NCBI GenBank assembly: GCA_031411835.1
Contig: JANOBV010000355.1
Location: 1 to 6,426 of the forward strand
DNA: 6,426 bases
Direction: 5' to 3'
From: JADKIH01 sp031411835
Lineage (GTDB): Bacteria > Bacteroidota > Bacteroidia > AKYH767-A > 2013-40CM-41-45
In this document: positions 1-4,626 of the stretch, in pieces
How the letters are laid out: the number at the start of each line of letters is the position of its first letter
Numbering within the stretch: position 1 is the first letter of the stretch
Translations under genes and position numbers: made by a program
The notes under the pieces: generated by a model
Database searches by the model: none
What the model was told of the DNA's origin: nothing
The model's input: the letters and a program-made list of their open reading frames with translations, nothing else

Positions 1-182
1 TGCCGCGTGCATCTTTAGTTGTAATCGCAGGAATGCTTCAAACATTTTCGATCCCACAAGAAGGGCTCGCATTATTATTAGCAATCGATTGGCTACTCGA
101 CATGGGTAGATCGGCAACGAATGTTATGGGAAATGCTGTGGCGACGGCTGTGGTTTCGAAGTGGGAGAAGGCAGTTGATTAG
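1..182 (+). CDS. Dicarboxylate/amino acid:cation symporter (DAACS family), C-terminal fragment
   Basis: Only the last 59 codons are in the window; the first full codon is at 3 and the stop TAG is at 180-182. The translation starts PRASLVVIAGMLQTF and contains IDWLLDMGRSATNVMGN followed by AVATAVVSKWEKAVD. This is the end of HP2 plus TM8 of the GltP/DctA/GltPh family of inner-membrane symporters, which take up glutamate, aspartate or C4-dicarboxylates with Na+ or H+. Aligned by eye to GltPh, the substrate and cation residues D390, D394, R397 and N401 are kept, T398 is S, and D405 (Na1 site) is N. The 3' end faces the gene at 331-1137 across a repeat-rich gap. The family call is secure; substrate and coupling ion cannot be read from this fragment. 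Confidence 0.88.
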   Translation, partial: PRASLVVIAGMLQTFSIPQEGLALLLAIDWLLDMGRSATNVMGNAVATAVVSKWEKAVD

Positions 183-210
183 GGAGAGGCCTCGTTATTC
201 AGGTAAAAGG

Positions 211-302
211 GTTTAAATTGTTTAATGTGTTTAATGTGTTTAATGTGTTTAAAGAGTATAAGTCGTTTAAATTGCAATCACAACACATTAAACAATTTAA
301 AC
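211..302. terminator. Candidate bidirectional transcription terminator between convergent genes
   Basis: The perfect 21-bp inverted repeat (211-231 with 282-302) lies 28 bases after the symporter stop on + and about 29 bases after the stop of the - gene at 331. Its position suits a bidirectional terminator or transcription barrier. The stem is A/T-rich, has a 50-base loop and is not followed by a clean U-run, so it is not a textbook intrinsic terminator. The role is inferred from position and symmetry. Confidence 0.4.
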
Positions 303-319
303 TCTTTAAACCCCTTAAA
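212..319. repeat. Phased 9-bp TTTAA-type repeat array with internal fold-back
   Basis: The gap between two convergent genes can be cut into exactly twelve 9-mers. On + they begin TTTAAATTG (212), TTTAATGTG (221, 230 and 239, three identical copies), TTTAAAGAG (248), a diverged unit (257) and TTTAAATTG (266), then a linker unit (275). The same unit types then return as reverse complements in the same 9-bp register: CACATTAAA (284), CAATTTAAA (293), CTCTTTAAA (302) and CCCCTTAAA (311). This places a perfect 21-bp inverted repeat at 211-231 and 282-302 around a 50-base loop. The array leaves nothing else to explain in the gap. No open frame or CRISPR-like spacer is present. Confidence 0.9.
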
Positions 320-330
320 CCAATATCATT

Positions 331-1137
331 CTACCTCCTATTCTCCTTCATCAACCTATAAACATCAAACTTCTGCTTAATGTAAATACAGAAATCATAT
401 TGCGATGCTCTTTTTAAATATGTTTCAGAAACATTTGAGAATGAAATAAAATCTTCGAATTCGTCATCATTAAGATTGATGATATCGTGAGCAACATAAT
501 TGGTAAGCAACTGTTTTAAAAGATCACGACGTTTATCTTCATTTCTAAGTTCTGCATTATGTCGTTTTGTTTTTTCTAATAAACTGAATTGTTGGTAGAG
601 AAAAGTAATCGGACTACTCACAGCATCCACACCGCTCAATTGAAAATCTTTTTTATTGTATCCCAATTTTTGAATATCTGTGTAAATCGATTGCAAGTCA
701 CGCGGCGAAAAGATCACGACCTCTCTCAATTGCTTATTCAATTTTATCATCGGAATATTTAAGTAATAATTCTGATGATAAGCAGAATCACGAAGCGTTA
801 CCCTTTGGGATTCATAACCGGTACTGGCAATTAACAAAGTATCCGATTTTAGCAGATTCACCTCAAAAGTTCCATCACTCTTTCCAAAACTACCTTGACC
901 CGTCCGAAGATTGATCATCATTAGGTCTTCTAGCCTCATTTCAGGTTTTGCTACATTATATGCTCGACCTTTGAGCGAAACTGTAACTGAGTCAGAATCA
1001 GCCTTTACGACAGAAAACAGAAGCATAAGGGCACTAAAAACGGCAATTAACTTAATAAACATAGGCGTAAAATATAGAAATTGAGGTAGTGCCCTATTTT
1101 GAACTTTTGTGAATTTGCTTTTTTGTTTTATGCTCAT
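331..1137 (-). CDS. Exported CarboxypepD_reg-like domain protein of unknown function
   Basis: A 268-residue protein. Residues 26-46 (MFIKLIAVFSALMLLFSVVKA) form a good Sec signal peptide with a likely cut after VKA. Because the first 25 residues are polar, the true start may be the internal ATG at 1060-1062 (243 residues). The upstream ATG at 1137 is kept because AAAGG lies 3 bases before it and a TAATTTTG box lies just upstream. Residues about 50-125 resemble the CarboxypepD_reg-like beta-sandwich of Bacteroidota exported proteins (NLRTGQGSFGKSDGTFEV, then SDTLLIASTGYES). After it come LREVVIFSPRDL (137-148), a conserved-looking SGVDAVSSPITFLYQQFS and a charged helical C-terminus. There are no transmembrane segments after the signal and no lipobox, so it is probably periplasmic. 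It stands alone on -, convergent with the symporter. Biochemical role unknown. Confidence 0.82.
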   Translation of the reverse strand: MSIKQKSKFTKVQNRALPQFLYFTPMFIKLIAVFSALMLLFSVVKADSDSVTVSLKGRAYNVAKPEMRLEDLMMINLRTGQGSFGKSDGTFEVNLLKSDTLLIASTGYESQRVTLRDSAYHQNYYLNIPMIKLNKQLREVVIFSPRDLQSIYTDIQKLGYNKKDFQLSGVDAVSSPITFLYQQFSLLEKTKRHNAELRNEDKRRDLLKQLLTNYVAHDIINLNDDEFEDFISFSNVSETYLKRASQYDFCIYIKQKFDVYRLMKENRR

Positions 1138-1149
1138 CTACCTTTGTCG

Positions 1150-1157
1150 CAAAATTA
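1150..1157 (-). promoter_or_regulatory. Bacteroidota-type -7 box (TAATTTTG) for the exported protein gene
   Basis: Read on -, TAATTTTG fits TAnnTTTG exactly and continues as TTTTGCGACAAAGGTAG into the ATG at 1137. Transcription would start near 1143-1146, leaving a very short leader for that ATG or about 80 bases for the ATG at 1062. No convincing -33 TTG is seen at the usual spacing. The box is directly preceded by a 12-bp palindrome. Confidence 0.5.
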
Positions 1158-1158
1158 A

Positions 1159-1170
1159 TGCTTCGAAGCA
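1159..1170. promoter_or_regulatory. 12-bp palindrome TGCTTCGAAGCA, possible operator
   Basis: A perfect 12-bp palindrome ends one base upstream of the TAATTTTG box of the - gene, in the spacer between -7 and -33. A dimeric repressor bound here would block the promoter. No obvious candidate regulator is encoded next to it. A palindrome this short can occur by chance. Confidence 0.3.
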
Positions 1171-1254
1171 AAAGTATGTATTCCACGGTCTCTAACCTAT
1201 AACTAAACCCCTATTTAGCGGCCAGATGTCCATTTTCTGCTTCAAAAGCCTTAT

Positions 1255-1262
1255 TAAATTTA
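1255..1262 (+). promoter_or_regulatory. Possible -7 box (TAAATTTA) for the DUF2130 gene
   Basis: TAAATTTA differs from TAnnTTTG only in its last base and ends 26 bases before the ATG at 1289. No TTG is found about 20 bases upstream. This is the best promoter candidate in the 151-base divergent gap, but weak in such A/T-rich sequence. Confidence 0.25.
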
Positions 1263-1288
1263 GTTAAACTTATCTAAACCCGCGAAAA

Positions 1289-2440
1289 ATGAAAGTAGAA
1301 ACAAACTTCGTCAAGTGTCCAAAATGCAATACAGTAATTGACGTAAATCAAAAGTTGAAACTCCAATTACAACAGTCCATCCAAAAGGAGTACGAATTAA
1401 AATTCAATGGAGAGAAAAAGAAATTAGAACTCATCGTTCGGAAGCAGCTCAAAAATGAACAGTCTGAAGAGATCGCTTCTCTTCAACTACAGCTTAAAGA
1501 AAAAGTCACTGAAGCAAAGTCGCTAAATAAATTAAAGGCCGACTTTTCAAAACTAAAAAGAGAAAAAACTGAATTAAAAGAAAAGATCGAAGCCGAATCT
1601 CAAGAGCGATTAACCAAAGTGTTGTCGGAGGAAAAAATAAAAATCCAAAAGAGTTTGGAACAAAAATCTCAGTTGAAGATCATAGAAAAAGAACTTGTGA
1701 TCAATCAATTGAATGAACAGTTAAAGAAAGCACAAAAGAAAGCCGAACAAAGCAGCACGAGCAGCCAAGTTCAAGGTGAGATATTGGAATTGCATCTTGA
1801 AAAGATTCTGAAAGCTGCATACCCATATGATGAGATCATTGAGGTCTCTAAGGGAATTAACGGAGCCGACATATTAGTCAATATTAAAAATCAGCAGCAG
1901 CAGCAATGCGGCATAATTGCGATTGAAAGCAAGAACACAAAGTCCTTTAGTAATTCATGGATTAGTAAATTGAAATCAGACCAACGCAGGCATAATGCTG
2001 ATCTCGTGATATTGGTTACCGAAGTCCTTCCAAAAGACATGAATCATTTTGGATACCGGGAATCAGTTTGGATATGCAGACCGCAAGAGGTATCAGCTTT
2101 GGTATCAGTGCTACGTCAAACACTGATTAAAATCCATGAGATCAGATCATCGAATGAGAACAAAAGTCAAAAAATAAATATTCTTTATGATTTTGTCACT
2201 AGTGAAGAATTCAGCAGGCAGGTTATGGCTATTGTCGAGAGCTTCACTAATCTTAAGACAAATCTGGAGAAAGAAAAGAAGCAGATCGTTCTCTCATGGA
2301 AAGAGCGTGAACGGTTAATTGAAGAGGTGGCAGCATCATCTTTAGAAATTTATTCTGAATTCAAATTGATCACCGGACCCAAAATTAAACTGATTGAGGT
2401 TATAGAATCAACACCGGAATCCCGATCTAAGGAAAATTAA
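1289..2440 (+). CDS. DUF2130 (COG4487) domain protein with N-terminal CxxC knuckle and coiled coil
   Basis: A 383-residue cytoplasmic protein with the usual DUF2130 layout, though shorter than the roughly 420-440 residues I expect for the family. Residues 8-16 hold a single CPKC knuckle (C10, C13). Residues about 20-155 are a charged K/E/Q-rich coiled coil with no prolines. Residues about 160-365 are the DUF2130 core: GEILELHLEKILKAAYPYDEI, NGADILV (D194), CGIIAIESKNTKSFSNSW (E213, K215), SDQRRHNADLVILVTEVLP, WICRP, LYDFVTSEEF and a closing basic helix with EKEKKQI..W..RE. D194 followed by E213-S-K215 matches the D...ExK pattern of PD-(D/E)XK nucleases, so a nuclease or nuclease-derived DNA-binding role is plausible but unproved. 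A five-glutamine run (202-206) lies between the two motifs. The ATG follows a purine-rich GCGAAAA. The gene appears monocistronic, with a large inverted repeat downstream. Confidence 0.92.
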   Translation: MKVETNFVKCPKCNTVIDVNQKLKLQLQQSIQKEYELKFNGEKKKLELIVRKQLKNEQSEEIASLQLQLKEKVTEAKSLNKLKADFSKLKREKTELKEKIEAESQERLTKVLSEEKIKIQKSLEQKSQLKIIEKELVINQLNEQLKKAQKKAEQSSTSSQVQGEILELHLEKILKAAYPYDEIIEVSKGINGADILVNIKNQQQQQCGIIAIESKNTKSFSNSWISKLKSDQRRHNADLVILVTEVLPKDMNHFGYRESVWICRPQEVSALVSVLRQTLIKIHEIRSSNENKSQKINILYDFVTSEEFSRQVMAIVESFTNLKTNLEKEKKQIVLSWKERERLIEEVAASSLEIYSEFKLITGPKIKLIEVIESTPESRSKEN

Positions 2441-2492
2441 AACTTATGTATTAGAAAAACAGACAAATAGCATTTAAATATTCCAGTTTTCT

Positions 2493-2619
2493 CGAAGAGT
2501 TAAAAATCCGCGAAACTTTTATTATTTCTAAACGAAGAATACTGGCTACACTACCCTTATACGTGGGCGTAGCCGTATTTCGTTTGGAAGGTTTCCTTCG
2601 CGGGTTTCCTAACTCTTCG
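2493..2619. repeat. 127-bp nested imperfect inverted repeat
   Basis: The outer arms are 2493-2514 and 2597-2619. Each starts CGAAGAGTTA and ends CCGCGAA when read inward, with a few mismatches and a 1-base length difference. Inside, AAACGAA (2530-2536) pairs with TTCGTTT (2579-2585), ATAC (2539-2542) with GTAT (2575-2578), GGCTAC (2544-2549) with GTAGCC (2569-2574), and CCC (2554-2556) with GGG (2565-2567). The unpaired bases in the inner arm lie mainly on the left side. The right arm also holds a small GGAA/TTCC fold (2586-2596). No direct target duplication is visible at the outer ends. It could be a miniature mobile element, a structured RNA leader of the next gene, or a terminator for the DUF2130 gene. 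Confidence 0.75.
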
Positions 2620-2644
2620 GATATTGGTGAAACCCACGTTTTTT

Positions 2645-2974
2645 ATGGATAATAATTGTGATCACTTTCTTTTCCGTGTAGTAACGTTCACACCGGAATA
2701 TGCTCCTCATACACCAGGTACATTATTCTTTGAGAAAATAAAAATCAGAATGATCGATGTGGAAAATTGGGATTCAAGAACCGAGTTAGATCGATCTGTT
2801 TTTGAAAAAGAACTTATCAATGATCGTGAATTGGAGCATACTTACGTTGATCTATATTCAAAAACATCTCGATTTTTTTCACTTCCTTTTGAGATTGATA
2901 AAGTGAATTATGAATTTTATTGTATGGTAGATAATATGGAAATTATATTAATATTCTATAGGAGTATCAACTAG
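2645..2974 (+). CDS. Small protein of unknown function (109 residues)
   Basis: The frame stays open from a TTG at 2624, but the ATG at 2645 is the better start (MDNNCDHFLFRVV). The TTG start would add seven residues and lies only 5 bases from the end of the upstream inverted repeat. I do not recognise the family. Visible features are FTPEYAPHTPGTLFFEKIKI near the N-terminus, an acidic middle (IDVENWDSRTELD), and alternating hydrophobic stretches (FYCMVDNMEIILIFY) that suggest a beta-rich fold. There is no signal peptide and no full transmembrane helix. It ends IFYRSIN, and its last 8 bases overlap the 3' end of the DUF4145 gene on -. A T6 run directly precedes the ATG and no Shine-Dalgarno is visible. 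Its frame is open over more than 100 codons in A/T-rich DNA, which supports a real gene, but the product remains unassigned. Confidence 0.6.
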   Translation: MDNNCDHFLFRVVTFTPEYAPHTPGTLFFEKIKIRMIDVENWDSRTELDRSVFEKELINDRELEHTYVDLYSKTSRFFSLPFEIDKVNYEFYCMVDNMEIILIFYRSIN

Positions 2975-3587
2975 CACGCCTTGCTTTAAACTTGTCGAAC
3001 TTATCTTTAAAGGAATAAGTAAAATCCAGTATCGCAATTGTAAAATCCAGAATATCTTTAGAGTCTAATAGTGAAAATTCACTACCAATATTATGAGCCG
3101 CTTCATTACCACTAAGTCGAAGTTCATTTGCCCATTCAAAAAGTTGTTCATTGATATATCCTTCATCTCTTAATCGCTTAATTGACTTATCCAAATTTAC
3201 CTCTTGAATTCCCTTTAGTGAACAGAAACCTTCTATCGTTCTTCTGCACATTATCACAGTAGCAGTATTTGCTTTTGATTTATAACACTGAATCGATTCT
3301 ATAAGAGCTTTCTGTAATTGTTCCGGAATTACAGGGTTTATATGAAATGAAGGATTAGGATACAATTTTGCTTTAAATTTCCAAAACAGATCAACCCCAT
3401 CGTAATCATACTCTTGTTGCAGTAATATTGGCGATGAACAACTTGGGCATCTACAAAATAAGTAATTAATATAATCAAGAAGGTCGTCAGAATTTGTATC
3501 AGCGAAAGAGGCAACAATTTCTGCTTGAACACGTGCATTGCAATTATCACAGTCAACTATAATAGATGTGGGTTCATTATTTTCCAT
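2967..3587 (-). CDS. Zinc-ribbon and DUF4145 domain protein
   Basis: A 206-residue protein counted from the ATG at 3585-3587. A TTG two codons upstream (3593) is in frame but less likely. Counting from the ATG, an N-terminal zinc ribbon is suggested by C13-x2-C16 (CDNC) and C47-x2-C50 (CPSC), with an extra C45. Residues about 85-200 match DUF4145: IPEQLQKALIESIQCYKSKANTA, then MCRRTIEGFCSLKGI, then LRDEGYINEQLFEWANELRLSGNEAAHNIGSEF and a closing helix. In the family the RR..E and R..GN.AAH signatures are hallmarks. DUF4145 occurs both alone and fused to restriction enzymes, and is helical and possibly HEPN-like; I infer a nucleic-acid-related or defence role only from that. It is convergent with the 2645-2974 gene (8-bp overlap) and lies on the same strand as the TIR pair, but 143 bases downstream with a possible promoter of its own. 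Confidence 0.83.
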   Translation of the reverse strand: MENNEPTSIIVDCDNCNARVQAEIVASFADTNSDDLLDYINYLFCRCPSCSSPILLQQEYDYDGVDLFWKFKAKLYPNPSFHINPVIPEQLQKALIESIQCYKSKANTATVIMCRRTIEGFCSLKGIQEVNLDKSIKRLRDEGYINEQLFEWANELRLSGNEAAHNIGSEFSLLDSKDILDFTIAILDFTYSFKDKFDKFKARRAS

Positions 3588-3614
3588 TTTCAATATTAAA
3601 TAAAAATGTAGAGT

Positions 3615-3647
3615 TAAAATTATTTATTTAAAAAAACTATCGTCCAA
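3615..3647 (-). promoter_or_regulatory. Possible promoter of the DUF4145 gene
   Basis: Read on -, a TTG (3647-3645) is followed after 22 bases by TAATTTTA (3622-3615), one base off TAnnTTTG. The ATG at 3587 lies 27 bases further on. Spacing is acceptable, but A/T-rich sequence makes chance matches likely. Confidence 0.3.
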
Positions 3648-3730
3648 CTATTACAATTGCCATTGCAACATTTTCAGAAGGCAAAGTAGACTAATAATTC
3701 TATTTCATGGTTCATAATATGGACTTAATA

Positions 3731-3937
3731 TCATTTTTTCTGAATAGCATCTGCGATCAAAGCAATTGCAATTGCCACTAAGCCAATACCAACAAGTGTA
3801 TTTAAATCGCTATCCGAATTTAACTCTCCAGGGTTTCTACCAAGAAGTTTCGCAAGTTCTTTACGTTCATTTTGAGAAATTGAACCACGTTGAGCTTTGC
3901 CCGTGAGATATTGGATTCTCTCTTCCTTTGGAGTCAT
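3731..3937 (-). CDS. Small single-pass membrane protein coupled to the TIR-like gene
   Basis: A 68-residue protein. Residues 1-40 are polar and helical (EERIQYLTGKAQRGSISQNE, then RKELAKLLGRNPGE). Residues about 46-64 (NTLVGIGLVAIAIALIADA) form one transmembrane helix, followed by a basic IQKK end, so the polar part most likely faces the cytoplasm as a C-tail anchor or N-in helix. The ATG overlaps the TGA of the TIR-like gene (ATGA, 3934-3937), a strong sign of translational coupling and of a shared function. The polar part (L..K...G.IS..E..EL..LL...P) weakly recalls the N-terminal helices of FecR-type anti-sigma proteins and SHOCT-like segments, but is too short to assign. It could be a membrane anchor, inhibitor or pore-type partner of the TIR protein; the sequence does not decide. 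Confidence 0.75.
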   Translation of the reverse strand: MTPKEERIQYLTGKAQRGSISQNERKELAKLLGRNPGELNSDSDLNTLVGIGLVAIAIALIADAIQKK

Positions 3938-4524
3938 GATGTTGGAATAAAATTAAGAATGAACTTATTTATTTGCTCATGAACAGAAGATTTGAATACA
4001 TCATTATTTAGTACGCCACTTTCACCAAGTCTTTTAAGGTCAGAAAGTGTTTCTATGACATTGTGCAGGTTTAAATCACTGCCTGGCATTTCATAATAAT
4101 TTCTAAACAATTTCATACTTCCAAGTTCAATAAGAATCGCAGTGGCAATAGAGCTATAATCATTCTTTAGAAATGAATACCGTGCCATATTATTCATAGC
4201 ACTCAAAGAAATTCCTTCTTCAATAACAACAAAATATTTATTCTTCAATTTAGGAATTGTTTCAAGAAGACCCAATTCTACTGAAACTCCGTTAGATGGG
4301 CTAAATTTATCACCGTTTAATTGATCTCCAGTTGCTATTACAAGTGCAGCATCACATGATTCTATTAGATTTCTTACAACATCATTTACTGAACTTGAAC
4401 CTTTTGGTTGTCTTTCAGCAATTAATGGTTCGCAGCCCATGAGATCAATTATCCTCATAGCATACTCTGTCGGGGCCATGTTTTTTTCACAATGACTAAT
4501 AAAAATTCTTGGACGATTTATCAT
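3934..4524 (-). CDS. Stand-alone TIR-like protein (CAP12/Pycsar-type TIR domain), probable NAD-consuming or nucleotide-binding effector
   Basis: A 196-residue soluble protein. Residues 5-125 follow the PF10137-type TIR-like pattern in order: RPRIFISHCEKN (strand A), a helix, GCEPLIAERQPKGSSSVNDV (31-48, matching the family's EEQPNQGRT-like loop), NLIESCDAALVIATGDQ (strand C and D-loop), NGVSVELGLLE (79-88, equivalent to the family's RQNVIFELG with the presumed catalytic E83), KYFVVIEEGISLSAMNNMARY (97-115, the EG..IPSD..G segment) and a closing helix. Residues about 155-190 (VIETLSDLKRLGESGVLNND, then VFKSSVHEQI) are a separate short helical tail with SHOCT-like spacing. Domains of this family cleave NAD+ in bacterial anti-phage systems. 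No cyclase or ThsA-type partner is encoded here. It is first in a two-gene operon with the membrane protein at 3731-3937. Function inferred from the fold pattern only. Confidence 0.82.
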   Translation of the reverse strand: MINRPRIFISHCEKNMAPTEYAMRIIDLMGCEPLIAERQPKGSSSVNDVVRNLIESCDAALVIATGDQLNGDKFSPSNGVSVELGLLETIPKLKNKYFVVIEEGISLSAMNNMARYSFLKNDYSSIATAILIELGSMKLFRNYYEMPGSDLNLHNVIETLSDLKRLGESGVLNNDVFKSSVHEQINKFILNFIPTS

Positions 4525-4555
4525 GAATTAAAAAGAAACTAGAATAAAACTTGGC

Positions 4556-4585
4556 AAAGATTCTACCTCAAATATAAGAATCTTT
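4556..4585. repeat. 9-bp inverted repeat flanking the TIR operon -7 box
   Basis: AAAGATTCT (4556-4564) and AGAATCTTT (4577-4585) are perfect reverse complements with a 12-base loop that holds the -7 box. It could be an operator straddling the promoter, or a leader hairpin in read-through RNA from the lipoprotein gene. Confidence 0.6.
4569..4576 (-). promoter_or_regulatory. Perfect -7 box (TATATTTG) for the TIR-like operon
   Basis: Read on -, TATATTTG matches TAnnTTTG at every fixed position, giving a start near 4563 and a leader of about 40 bases to the ATG at 4524. No TTG is found at the -33 distance, so an activator or weak basal expression is possible. The box lies in the 12-base loop of a perfect 9-bp inverted repeat. 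Confidence 0.5.
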
Positions 4586-4595
4586 AGGCTTAGCG

Positions 4596-4624
4596 GTTCT
4601 AAAATAATAATTTGTTTTTAGAAC
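4596..4624 (-). terminator. Candidate terminator hairpin after the lipoprotein gene
   Basis: GTTCTAAAA (4596-4604) and TTTTAGAAC (4616-4624) are a perfect 9-bp inverted repeat with an 11-base loop. It lies two bases downstream of the lipoprotein stop codon (4627-4629) on -. It is A/T-rich and lacks a following U-run, so termination is inferred mainly from position. Confidence 0.45.
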
Positions 4625-4626
4625 TA

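Noticed and set aside
186..193. Palindrome GAGGCCTC just after the symporter stop
   Set aside because: An isolated 8-bp palindrome with no spacing to a promoter or U-run; expected by chance.
212..319. CRISPR array
   Set aside because: The units are 9 bp, directly adjacent, degenerate and present in both orientations; there are no spacers and no cas genes.
1890..1908. CAG trinucleotide repeat in the DUF2130 gene
   Set aside because: Only four CAG plus one CAA codon; a short glutamine run in a linker is not unusual.
2493..2619. Integron attC site
   Set aside because: Size and bulged stem are suggestive, but the AAC...GTT core boxes do not fit (GTTTGGA instead of GTTRRRY), there is no second copy, and no integrase or one-direction cassette array is present.
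2624..2644. TTG start for the 2645-2974 gene
   Set aside because: In frame, but it has no ribosome site and adds seven residues without visible function; the ATG at 2645 is preferred.
3338..3556. A 72-codon open frame on the - strand
   Set aside because: It lies wholly inside the well-supported DUF4145 gene in another frame of the same strand and shows no domain pattern.
3934..4524. Thoeris ThsB or a Pycsar/CBASS effector
   Set aside because: The TIR pattern is CAP12-like, but no ThsA, cyclase or CD-NTase gene is found in the window, so a named system cannot be claimed.
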